A DNA stretch of 64,000 nt from Cornus controversa. Its lineage: Eukaryota; Streptophyta; Magnoliopsida; Cornales; Cornaceae. The number at the start of each line of letters is the position of its first letter. The stretch's first letter is position 1. The translations under genes and the position numbers were made by a program. This document shows positions 35,622 through 45,905 of this stretch, one piece after another. Below the pieces are notes generated by a model, which worked only from the letters and a program-made list of their open reading frames with translations, ran no database searches and had not been told where the DNA came from. The stretch is taken from contig CM048845.1 of NCBI GenBank assembly GCA_026545225.1, positions 74,394,033 to 74,458,032 on the forward strand. Reading direction: 5' to 3'.

Positions 35622-36084
35622 TGCTTCATTTGGTATAAAGGAAAAAAATTAGATGGAAGAGAGAAGAAATAATGAATGAGACATCTCTAGAAAAGAGATT
35701 GTGTTTTTCCTCTTTTTTGTTTGATTGGATGGAAGAAAAGAAGGAATAGATGATACATTCATAGAAAAAAGTTTATTTTGTAGGAGAGAAGAGAAGAGAG
35801 TTTTAAATTATTTTTACCGTTATACTCATCACTATTTGTTTATTAGGGTTTATCAAAAAATCATAAATATAGTTTTGTAATTTAAAACATTTTTAATAGC
35901 TTTGTCTTTCTTCCTTCTTATCTTACGTCCAAATTTGGAGAGATAAAAATTAGTGAAATATGGTGGATAAGCTATCTACCCTATTTTCTCCTCTCATTGT
36001 CTCCTCTCTGCCAAACGAAAAATTTTTACTCCTTCCATCCTATTTTCTCTCCACGGACTTCATTCTTTTCTGCCAAACGAAACA
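35622..36084. mobile_element. PIF/Harbinger-like MITE (463 bp)
   Basis: The left end TGCTTCATTTGGTATAAAGG is matched inverted by TGTTTCGTTTGGCAGAAAAG at the right end. TTA flanks both sides (35619-35621 and 36085-36087), the 3-bp target duplication expected of PIF/Harbinger. The interior has purine-rich GGAAGAGAGAAG on the left and its pyrimidine counterpart on the right. No coding capacity. Confidence 0.6.
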
Positions 36085-36505
36085 TTAAAGACAACTAAGT
36101 CTTAATTTATATATATATATATATATATGAAAACCATAAAATGCTACTTTTAACAAATATTTTCAACCAAGTTCATAATTTTATTAAAAAAATTCTAAAA
36201 TACTAATTAAACCTTTTACTCTAATCTATATTTTTTGTGACGTCCCATATTGTTTTGGGGGTGGGGGTTGAGTCTTATATATGTGGATACCCCCTTTTTA
36301 ATTAATATCAAGTTATAATAGTAATGAAAAAATAAGATAGTTTTAATTGTCACCAAAAATTAGCTTTTTTTAATAAAAAAAATAACAAGTTATTTAAATA
36401 AAACTAATTGTAAATAAAAATAAAAATTATATCAAGTCAAAAAGTTTCACAATTTTATCTCAAAGGTTGGCTCAAGTGGATAAACAACTTGGTCCCAATG
36501 CCTAG

Positions 36506-36854
36506 TGATGATGCAAAAATCCGCCCCGATCTGGTCAAACACCAACCTGTGAAAAAGACAAGAGAAGAGTGATCGAAAGGGCACCGGTGCAGTGCCGGCC
36601 GAACACGCTCCGACGACCAAGTTAGAAATCGGAATGGTGTTTCAAAGAATGTAGAGGAACTCAGAGGGTATTTTCTTCGTACCTGGCATATGAATCGCCC
36701 CTGTATTTATAGCAGTGAAAACGAAGCCGTGTCATAGTAAGGGACTGCCTCTTGGAGATAGAGAAGTCCCGGTAAAAATAGACTTTCTGTCCATATCAGC
36801 TTGGGCCCATCACTTACGCTACACGTTTCATCCTTTTAGTCAACCACTCTATCA
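36506..36854 (-). repeat. Tat element terminal 3' LTR
   Basis: A 349-bp LTR, TGATAGAGTGG...GCATCATCA on the minus strand. It reads as identical to the 5' LTR at 48347-48695 and is bordered by the target duplication CCTAG. It carries a minus-strand TATA-like CTATAAATAC. Confidence 0.93.
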
Positions 36855-37714
36855 GATGCCCTCTGTTCATAAGGGTCAAATGCTGGGTCTTATGAACATT
36901 TTGGATTACTCATTGGGCTTCTCTATCGTACAAATAAATATTTTTTTTCTTCCTTTCCTTTCTTTCTTTTCTCCTTTTTTCCTTTTTTCTTTTTTTTTTC
37001 TTTCTCTTTTCTTTTCTTTCTTCTTTCTTCTTTTTTCTTTTTTCTTTTTTCTTTTTTTTCTTTTTTCTTTTTTTTCCGCGCGTGGCCCGGGTGGGCCCGG
37101 CCACACCCAGCCTTGCCTAGGCCGGCCGGGAGAGCAGCGCCCGGCTAAGGCCAGGCAGCGCCTTGCCAAGGCCAGGCGGCGTCCGGCCAAGGCTGGCCGA
37201 GCCAGGCCTGGCAGCGCCCGGCCTGGTGTGCCTGTCTTCGCCCGGCGAATTCGCTCTGTACCGGCTCCCTTGTGACCGTTTGGCTTGTGAACGTTACCAA
37301 AAGGTGCCTTTTGTGCTTGAGGACCGTTGGGAAAGAGACGTTCGGGGGGTTTTGCAACAGTTGGCTTCCATTGCCTATATAAGCACACTTACCTTCATTC
37401 ACTCCTCACTCCACCATACCTTGTCACCAGCTCTCCTTCTTCCTACAGCTTGTTTCTCTAGCTCATGCCCGGCACTATTTTACCTTCTCTCTCTCGTTGT
37501 CTATACATTGTTGATCATAATTTCAACAAACCGGATCCAGAGCTCTTTGCCCCTGGTTCTCTCCTTGTCCAAGTATTCAACTTTCTTCATTCCATAATGG
37601 CAGACTACAACGAATGCCAAGATATTAGCTCTACAATGACGGATGCTGATGTTAAAGAGTTGGCTGCCTCATTCTCTTTTCCAGACGGGGTTTTCCAGAT
37701 GTTGATGTTGATGT
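36855..37714 (-). repeat. Duplicated 3'-terminal internal segment of the Tat element
   Basis: About 840 bp repeat the order of 38064-38969: polypurine tract, a 130-bp pyrimidine run, GC-rich GGCCAAGGC repeats, the TATA box (37376-37383) and the first ~30 codons of the antisense gene (from about 37597). The copy breaks off at CCAGACGGGG and is followed by a filler of GATGTT repeats (about 37696-37713) before the middle LTR. Its GC-rich repeat block is shorter than in the other copy. The long frames on both strands here are simple-sequence artefacts. Confidence 0.88.
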
Positions 37715-38063
37715 TGATGATGCAAAAATCCGCCCCGATCTGGTCAAACGCCAACCTGTGAAAAAGACAAGAGAAGAGTGATCGAAAGGGCACCGGTGCA
37801 GTGCCGGCCGAACACGCTCCGACGACCAAGTTAGAAATCGGAATGGTGTTTCAAAGAATGTAGAGGAACTCAGAGGGTATTTTCTTCGTACCTGGCATAT
37901 GAATCGCCCCTGTATTTATAGCAGTGAAAACGAAGCCGTGTCATAGTAAGGGACTGCCTCTTGGAGATAGAGAAGTCCCGGTAAAAATAGACTTTCTGTC
38001 CATATCAGCTTGGGCCCATCACTTACGCTACACGTTTCATACTTTTAGTCAACCACTCTATCA
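37715..38063 (-). repeat. Tat element middle LTR
   Basis: A 349-bp LTR differing from the two outer LTRs at only two positions that I see (CAAACGCC against CAAACACC, and TTCATACTT against TTCATCCTT). It sits between the full internal region and the duplicated 3' segment. Confidence 0.92.
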
Positions 38064-38148
38064 GATGCCCCCTGTTCATAAGGGTCAAATGCTGGGTCTT
38101 ATGAACATTTTGGATTACTCATTGGGCTTCTCTATCGTACAAATAAAT

Positions 38149-38535
38149 ATTTTTTTTCTTCCTTTCCTTTCTTTCTTTTCTCCTTTTTTCCTTTTTTCTT
38201 TTTTTTTTTCTTTCTCTTTTCTTTTCTTTCTTCTTTCTTCTTTTTTCTTTTTTCTTTTTTCTTTTTTTTTCTTTTTTCTTTTTTTTCAGCGCGTGGCCCG
38301 GGTGGGCCCAGCCGCGCCCAGCCTTGCCTAGGCCGGCTGGGCAGCGCCCAGCCAAGGCCGGGCGAGCAGCGCCCGGCCAAGGCCAGGCGGCGTCCGGCCA
38401 AGGCCGGCCGGGCGAGCAGCGCCCGGCCAAGGCCAGGCAGCGCCCGGCCAAGGCCAGGCGGCGTCCGGCCAAGGCTGGCCGAGCCAGGCCTGGCAGCGCC
38501 CGGCCTGGTGTGCCTGTCTTTGCCCGGCGAATTCG
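38149..38535 (+). repeat. Polypyrimidine tract and GC-rich GGCCAAGGC minisatellite
   Basis: About 140 bp of almost pure T/C (CTTTTTTCTTTTTTC...) is followed by about 250 bp of GC-rich repeats of GCCCGGCCAAGGCCAGGC-type units. The block lies upstream of the TATA box of the antisense gene. It is longer than the parallel block at 36941-37260, so repeat units were gained or lost. It creates long low-complexity frames that I do not consider genes. Confidence 0.85.
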
Positions 38536-38657
38536 CTCTGTACCGGCTCCCTTGTGACCGTTTGGCTTGTGAACGTTACCAAAAGGTGCCTTTTGTGCTT
38601 GAGGACCGTTGGGAAAGAGACGTTCGGGGGGTTTTGCAACGGTTGGCTTCCATTGCC

Positions 38658-38665
38658 TATATAAG
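38658..38665 (+). promoter_or_regulatory. TATA box of the antisense gene
   Basis: TATATAAG in the context TTGCCTATATAAGCACAC lies about 220 bp before the ATG at 38879. An identical copy stands at 37376-37383. Its strand and position make it a promoter for the extra gene that opposes gag-pol. Confidence 0.6.
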
Positions 38666-38878
38666 CACACTTACCTTCATTCACTCCTCACTCCACCATA
38701 CCTTGTCACCAGCTCTCCTTCTTCCTACAGCTTGTTTCTCTAGCTCATGCCTGGCACTATTTTACCTTCTCTCTCTCGTTGTCTATACATTGTTGATCAT
38801 AATTTCAACAAACCGGATCCAGAGCTCTTTGCCCCTGGTTCTCCCCTTGTCCAAGTATTCAACTTTCTTCATTACATA

Positions 38879-40708
38879 ATGGCAGACTACAACGAATGCC
38901 AAGATATTAGCTCTACAATGACGGATGCTGATGTTGAAGAGTTGGCTGCCTCATTCTCTTTTCCAGACGGGGTTGTAGCCAGAGCTCCTTTGCCGGCAGA
39001 GAGGGCCTTTTCCATCTGCCCAGGAGAGACGTGTTTCTTTGAAGGCTACTTTCTTTCGGGCCTGCGTTTCCCCATCCCAGACTTTGCGAAAGAGCTGCTC
39101 CGATACCTCAACCTTTGCCCTTCTCAGCTTACGCCTAATTCTTGGCGTATTATTATGGCTACCCTGGTCCTTTGGAGGTCCAGCAAGCTCACTCCTCAAC
39201 CAACTATGAACGAGTTTCTTTCTTGTTATACTATTTTAAAAAGCAAGGACTGGCGTCATATTCAAGGTCGGTCTCGCGGTGCAGGTAGTCTTCCCAAAGG
39301 ACTGGTGATTCTCGACAATGGTCAACGGATAAAGAACTGGAAGGAACGATTCTTTTTCGTTTCGGGTGATTGGGAGCTTTCTCCTCATCGCGTTCCCCGC
39401 ACTTGGACCGACGGGGTCGTGAGTGGTACGCTTTTTCTACCCTTTCTTTTCAAGTCATTCTTTCTTTCTTACGTATACTTATAGAAATTGGTGTATTTTC
39501 ATAAACCAGCTGTCAGGGTGGAGCCCGAGATAAGCCAGGAAGAGGAAGATAGGTTAGACCTTATCTATGATCTTGGGATGAGGGATGCGGTGACCTTGAC
39601 TTCTGACGCAGGATTGAGTACACTTGGTTACCTCCCTCGCATGCTTGGGGAGAGGAGAGGTACACCTTTATATTTTTTGACCCCTTATTCCCTTTTCTTC
39701 CTGGATTTGAAAAATATAAATTTTACCGTATACATCGTGCAGGATCTCGGGGTGCAGGATCTCGGAGGAGGCCCGACCAAGACATCCGCATGTTGGCGAA
39801 AGGGAAGAGCGTTGAGAGATCCTCATCCCCTGCTCAGAAAAGACGACGCCAACCCGTTCTCAGGAGCATTGGTGCACCTACAGGTGGGGGCTTATCCTCT
39901 CCTCCCTCTATCGGGAATTCTCCCCTCGCAGCCACCATGAGTACTCTAGCTCCTGGCGCCAACCCCTTTGTGATACCTTACCCCCTCTGTTCACGGGTAG
40001 TAGCCTGGCTGACCCAGGCACCTTTGGGGTGCCGTCGACTCAACTCTTTGGTGGAGACAGCTTGCATGTATCGTTCTCCCCAGCCACCAGCCACACCGGG
40101 TTATTAACCCCATCGGCCGGCCATAAAGGTTCGTTGCTGGGTGACACATCCTTTGCTATAAAAAGGGCTGGGGAGTTTGCTCTCCCTCGTGATCTGGAAA
40201 AGATGGAGGCCCTTGATGCCGTTTCCTCCACCGGATACTTACTGGCCAACATGGCTCAGGTATGCCTCTTACTTATCTATCGCGTTTAGGTGAGACTCTG
40301 ATATTTCTCCTTCTTAACTGTGTGCTACCCTTGTGTATTTGATAGGGCCTGACTATTGCCCATGGTCTCTCCAACCGTTTCCTATGCGCAGAGGAGGAGT
40401 TGGGGAAGCAAAGAGCAGCCTTTGCTACGGAACGTGCTTCCTTCGCCAGTGAGCGCGCCGGCTTCAACTCCCAGCTTGAGACCCTTCGTGCTTCTCATAG
40501 TGAGGAAGTAAACACCCTCAACTCCCAGCTCTGTCATGAACGGGAGGAGAGAGAACTGGCTGTAGAGAACTTCAAGGAGTCGCCTGATTTTGACAGGGCC
40601 CTCAACCAGTCATACATCGATGGTTTTGAGTATTTTCGTGAAGTAGCGCAGGGTCAATGGCCTGGCATGGACTTCTCCGGTCTGCAACTTGGAGATCCCG
40701 ACCCTTGA
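38879..40708 (+). pseudogene. Spliced antisense ORF of the Tat element (frameshifted)
   Basis: Four exons can be proposed from GT/AG signals and matching phases: 38879-39418, 39485-39659, 39743-40259 and 40346-40708. Exon 1 starts at the ATG of MADYNECQDIS and contains a hydrophobic/aromatic block around GYFLSGLRFPIPDFAKELL and NSWRIIM. This resembles the 'putative gypsy type transposon' domain (PF04195, Transposase_28) seen in antisense ORFs of Tat elements. Exon 3 has a basic KRRRQ stretch. Exon 4 predicts a coiled coil (repeated ATERASFASERAG-like heptads), then SPDFDRALNQSYIDGF. In exon 3 the open frame shifts by one base near 39965-39990, so the copy is probably non-functional unless spliced differently. 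The function is unknown for the whole family; no activity is claimed. Confidence 0.75.
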
Positions 40709-40875
40709 GCTGGTTTTTTTTTTTTTTTTTTGGCATCCATGTAATGTTCCTCGGTGTAGAGGCTCCATGTACCTTTTTCATTATTTACCTAATGAAGGAT
40801 TGCGTATTTTATTGAACATGGGTCATTGTGTAAAGGTTACTTCCACACTCTTTGAATTTCTTGATTCATTTAAAA

Positions 40876-41078
40876 AGACCCTCCGTAGAGGCGTGCCCGC
40901 GTAAAGTTTTGCCCACATAGGGTTTCATCTTTTCCAAAGATCCATTCATCCCGCCTTTTTCCTTTAAAGGCCCTCCGTGGAGGTGTGCCCTCATAGGGCT
41001 TCATCTTTTCTCGGGATTCATTCATCCCGCCTTTTTCCTTTAAAGGCCCTCCATGGAGGTGTGCCCCCGTAGGGTTTT
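40876..41078. repeat. Three-copy repeat with CCTCCGTGGAGG hairpin
   Basis: Units start at 40876, 40968 and 41044 with AGRCCCTCCRTRGAGGYGTG (spacings 92 and 76 bp; the last is partial). Each begins with a short palindrome CCTCC-GT-GGAGG (or CCTCC-AT-GGAGG), followed by GTAGGGTTTTGC or ATAGGGCTTCATC and TTCATCCCGCCTTTTTCC. They lie in the ~600 bp between the convergent ends of the antisense gene (40708) and pol (41322). Confidence 0.8.
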
Positions 41079-41321
41079 GCAGTGACAATATCTAGGGAAT
41101 AACAGTTTTATTTCATAATAAAAAATTACAAGAGACCAACTCAAACTGGATAGGAATTCTATCCCGAGGTTTTGGGCATTAGCGCCATCCTCTCAAATGA
41201 CACTTAAAGTCTGGCGTAGAGCCAATTTTTACAATAATACTTGCTTTAAACCAATGCAAGCTAAAAAACTAAAAAATGATAGGGCAAAAAAAAAATCAAG
41301 TCAGGATAAAAAAAGAAAACC

Positions 41322-43959
41322 TTATTGATAAAACTTCCGTAAATGCTCGGCGTTCCAAGGGTGGGCTAGCTGCCTTCCTTCTAACGTTTCCAGCCAGTAG
41401 GTGCCTCGTCGTTGAGTCTTAATCACTTTGTACGGGCCCTCCCAGTTAGGGGCCAGCTTTCCCGTGCCGTGAGGCTTGGTGGCTTGAGTGACCTCTCGCA
41501 AGACTAGATCACCGGGCTGGAAACTCCTATGCTTGACCTTGGTGTTATAATACCGGGACATGGCCTGTTGATATGCGGCCATTCGTACCTGCGCCTGCTC
41601 CCTATTCTCGTCGATGAAATCGACACTGGCCCTTAGCTCTCTCTCGTTGTGATCTGGATCATAATGTTTGGCACGATGACTCGCCACCGTCTTCATTTCG
41701 ACAGGTAGAACTGCCTCGCTTCCGAAAGCTAAGAAGTAGGGTGTCTCTCCTGTGGGGATTCTGGCAGTGGTCCTGTAGGCCCACAGAATGCTTGGCAGCA
41801 GCTCTGGCCACGCTCCTTTGGAGTCATCCAGGCATTTTTTAACCATTTTAAATATAGTTCTATTGGCTACCTCAGCCTGCCCATTGGCCTACGGATGGCC
41901 TGGTGAAGAATACCGGTGGTTTATGCCATGCTCTGTGCAAAAATCTTGGAACCGTCGGCTCTCAAACTGCTTTGCGTTGTCCATAATTATGATCCTCGGG
42001 ATACCAAACCTACATATGATTGATTTCCACACGAAACTGATGACATTCCTTTCCCCTATTGTAGCTAGGGGTTCGGCCTCTACCCATTTAGTAAAATAAT
42101 CAACTGCTACAATTGCGAATTTTGTCTGCCCCTTTCCCATGGGTAGAGGACCAACAAAATCCATTCCCCATTGGGCAAAAGGCCACGGGGACATTATTGG
42201 TGTCAGCTCTTCCGGGGGCTGCCTCGGGATGTTGGCGAAACGTTGGCACTTTTCGCACCTCTTGACAAAGTTAATTGCGTCTCGCTGCATAGAAGGCCAG
42301 TAGTACCCCTGCCTAATGGCCTTGTGAGCCAAGGATCTACCTCCTGCATAGTTTTCGCACTCCCCTTCATGTATTTCTTTCATAACACTCTGCGCTTCCT
42401 CTGCTGACACGCATCGTAGGTAAGGTAAGGAAACTCCCCATTTATAAAGGATTCCGTCGATTAGGGTGTACCTAGACGCCCTGACCCTAGTTCTGTGTGC
42501 TTCTGCTTTATCCGACGGTAGCTCACCATTGTTTATGTACTTGGCTATTGGGTCCGCCCATTCCATGCCCTGTGTGACTTGGTTTACTTCTCCCGACGTC
42601 GCTACTGTTATACTCGGGTGGTCCATGCGCTCTACAAGCACCCCTCCTTGGGCGGCCTCTTGTGCCGTAGCCAACCGAGCGAGAGCATCGGCATTGGAGT
42701 TTTCACTACGGGGGATCCGCGTGATTGAAAACCTCTGGAAACGGGTGACCAGCTCTTGTACTTTTTGCAAGTAAGATTTCATCCTTGCTCCCTTTGCTTC
42801 GTATTCCAAACTGACTTGCCGGGCAACTAACTAGGAGTCAGTATGAGCTTTTAGTTGTCTAACCTTGAGGATATCAGCCAGCTTTAACCCCGCAATCAAG
42901 GCTTCATATTCAGCTTCATTGTTTGTTGCCTTGAATCCGAATTGCAGGGCGTATTTGAAGGTCTCCCCTGCTGGAGATCTGATTAGTATCCCTGCTCCAC
43001 TGGCTTGTGTGTTGGATGATCCATCGACAAACAATTGCCACGTGCACCTAGGGTCCATTTGGTCATCCCTTCTTTGGTGGACTGTATTTTCTGCTTCTTC
43101 CTGCTGAATCCGTTCATCTTCCTGGGGGTATGTAAATTCTGCTATGAAATCTGCCAGCACTTGTCCTTTGACTGCTGTCCTAGGCCTGTATCGGATGTCA
43201 AACTCTCCTAACTCCATGGACCATTTCACCAGTCGTCCCGAGATTTCGGGCTTGAAAAGGACTTGCCGGAGGGGTTGATCGGTTAACACTACAATGGTGT
43301 GCGCTTGGAAGTATGGCCTGAGTTTCCTAGCCGTAGTGACCAAGGCAAATGCCAACTTTTCTATGGAAGGATACCTTTCTTCTGCCCCCCGGAGAATCCT
43401 GCTGGTATAATAAACTGGCCTTTGCACTCCTTCTTCTTCTCGTATTAGCGCGGAACTAATTGCAGCAGGAGAGACAGCTAAGTATAAGTACAACTCCTCT
43501 CCTACGCGCGCGCATGATAGCAGTGGGGGTGAACTGAGGTATTGTTTTAGCTCATTTAAGGCCTGCTCACATTCTGGAGTCCACTTAAAGGCCCGCTTGA
43601 GGACTTGAAAGAACGGGAGGCACCTGTCTGTAGCACGGGAAATCAACCGGCTTAGCGCCGCCACTTTACCCGTCAGCTTTTGGACTTCTTTAGTAGTTCT
43701 GGGCGATCTCGTATCCAGGATGGCTTGCACCTTCTGAGGGTTGGCCTCTATTCCCCTCTTGCTGACCAGATAGCCCAAGAACTTTCTGGAAGATACTCCA
43801 AAAGCACACTTACTCGGATTAAGCTTCATCCTGTATTTTCGAAGAACATCAAAGGTTTCCTGTAAATCAACCAAATGGTTGGTAGCCTCCCGACTTTTGA
43901 CAAGCATATCATCGACATATACCTCCATGTTTCTGCCAATTTGCTCCTTGAACATTCTA
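41322..43959 (-). pseudogene. Tat pol 3' part: RT end, RNase H, second RNase H, integrase
   Basis: Reading down from 43959, RT resumes with MFKEQIGRNMEVYVDDM (catalytic YVDD at 43908-43919). A connection domain and first RNase H follow (LYLYLAVSPAAISSALIREE, LTDQPLRQVL). Then comes a second, archaeal-type RNase H (WQLFVDGSSNTQASGAG, NNEAEYEALIAGL), diagnostic of the Tat lineage. Integrase follows with KRCEKCQRF, WGMDFVGPLP, IIMDNAKQF and NGQAEVANRT as the DDE regions. The second His of the HHCC finger is Tyr (CENYAGGRSLAHK). TAG stops at about 42829-42831 and 41887-41889 stand where Gln is usual (DS-stop-LV and HP-stop-ANGQ). The rest is open to the natural end at 41322. Confidence 0.93.
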
Positions 43960-43964
43960 TTTAC

Positions 43965-45354
43965 TGATGTTGTTTTAAAATTGTTAAATAACTCGCAAGT
44001 GTACGAATCTATTAAAGTATAGTTCGGCAAGAACGAGGTCGAACCCAAGGGAATGCTTTGAGAAGAAAAACTAACACAAATTCAAATTAATTTAAAACTA
44101 ATCTAGTTTAAACACAAGTTGGTTGATTTGAGATAAATTAAACTAACATGCAAATAAAATAACACTATTAAAATCAAATAGAGAAAATAACTAAGGTTTC
44201 GGATTCCACCACCATTAAATCCATGAAGTTTCTAATATTCATTTATTAATTCCCAAAGTTAGAGTAGCAATCAAGAAATCAATCTATTGCTTACTCAAGA
44301 TTTAACAATAAAGCACTATGAAAAATATATTAAAAGGTAGATTTTTCTTCGCTTCACTTGTGTAAAATTCTAAGCATCATATGTATCCAATTTAATGAAA
44401 AACATAAGATCAAAGATTATCACTTTTAAGAAATACAAACCCAAGCTTAGATTAATTATAATACTTTCTAACTACCACATATACATGATATAGATGGTGA
44501 AAGAATTATAAAATAATTAATCACAAGAAGCAAAAATCATAAGCAATTAAATCACACACATGAGAATTAATTAATGAACAAAAGAACTTCACTTCATTAA
44601 TGGAGGTTTCCTCCTCAACCCTAGTTGAGGAATTTAGTTACACATGATAGAAGAAGAAGATAACAAAATAATAAAAGACATAATGAATAAATAAAACCCG
44701 GATTGTCTCTGTCTTCTCTGCCTTGGTCTCCACTTGTTTCCTCCTCAAAACAGCCTCCAATTCACCTCTTTATACCCCAAGAGAATACATAAAGTCCTAA
44801 TCCAATTAGGAGATAAAGTCCTAATCCAATTAGGAGAAAATTAAGGTTTTCCCGCAGCCCTAAATAGGTAGATTTTTCTGCTAACTTTCGGCCCAAGTTT
44901 TGACCCAGTAGAAGTCCAATTCACGAAATTTACGTGAAATACAAAAGTGTCCAGAATTGAATTTCGTTCAACCCACGCGGGAATTAAGTCGAATTGACGC
45001 TCGAAAATAAGGTTTTCAGTCCATTTTCCAAAACGGGATTAAAACTGGATTAAGTGTAGAATTGGGCTTCAGGCCCGTAATCTTCTTAAGCAGTTGTAAT
45101 TCTCTAGAACCTCTTCCTTGGACTGATTTGAGTTGAAATATGGAGTTGAATGGATCCATTAGATGTAGGCTTCATATAACCTTCTTGGATATCATCTTTA
45201 AAAGCCCAAAATCATGGTTTTATCTGAAATAATCATTAAGGCCCTGAAAAAGACAGCAAAAACAAAAACAGAGTAAAATCACATATAACCTATCACTAAG
45301 AGAATAAAATATGCAAATTAAGAGGCTAGAATGCGTAACATTCAACGCTCATCA
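43965..45354 (-). mobile_element. Athila-like solo LTR (1390 bp) inside RT
   Basis: It is flanked by a perfect 5-bp duplication (TTTAC on the plus strand, 43960-43964 and 45355-45359). The minus strand begins TGATGAGCGTTGAATGTTAC and ends AACAACATCA. The start resembles the Athila LTR at 56565 (TGATAAGCGTTGAATGTTAT), and near the end a TGGGTTCGACCTCG...CACTTGCGAG block is typical of Athila LTRs. A minus-strand TATA-like GGGGTATAAAGAGG lies inside. There is no internal region, so it arose by recombination between the two LTRs of a full insertion. It disrupts RT just before the YVDD box. Confidence 0.9.
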
Positions 45355-45905
45355 TTTACCAACCTTTGATATGTTGCGCCGGTATTCTTTAGGCCGAATG
45401 GCATCACCGTGTAGCAGTATAATCCCCTTTCTGTTATAAAGGAGGTCCTTTCCTGATCTGCCGGCCACATCGGAATTTGATTATATCCTGAGTAGGCATC
45501 CATAAAATTGAGCCGTTCATACCCTGCCGTCCCTTCTACGAGCATGTCAATCCGGGGGAGGGGGAAGCTGTCTTTCGGACAAGCTTTATTCAGGTCGGTA
45601 AAGTCGACGCACATGCGCCACTTTCCATTGGATTTTTTAACCAGTACCACATTTGACAGCCAGTCTGGGTAACTGGTTTCTCGCACAAAGTTGGCCTTCA
45701 ATAACTTCTTTACCTCCTCGAAAATTGCCGCGTTTCTTTCTAGGGCAAAGACTCTTCGTTTCTGTCTCACTGGCTTGGCGATGGGGTCGATGTTCAGTCG
45801 ATGCACGGCAATGTTTGGATCAATCCCTGACATATCCTCGTGGGACCATGCGAACACATCCTCGTTTGCTCTGAGGAATCGCACCATCTCCTCTCGAGAG
45901 GTGGG
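45355..45905 (-). pseudogene. Tat pol: RT N-terminal part
   Basis: Starting near [16 protein letters not shown], it contains the conserved RT blocks [49 protein letters not shown] and YSGYNQIPM. It ends at ATYQRLVN, where the solo LTR interrupts. Continuity with the RT end is clear because the codons on both sides of the insertion join at the 5-bp duplication. A stop near 45904-45906 separates it from the protease frame. Confidence 0.93.

Noticed and set aside
36906..37402. Long frames on both strands (Lys/Arg- and Ala/Arg-rich proteins)
   Set aside because: They arise from a pyrimidine run and GC-rich GGCCAAGGC repeats in the Tat element; low complexity on both strands, no domain.
38119..38684. 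Long minus-strand frames (183 and 118 codons) and plus-strand frame 38324-38557
   Set aside because: Same repeat artefact in the second copy; overlapping in several frames is typical of simple GC-rich repeats.
41788..42774. Plus-strand frames opposite Tat integrase/RNase H
   Set aside because: Antisense shadows of pol, which is recognisable on the minus strand.
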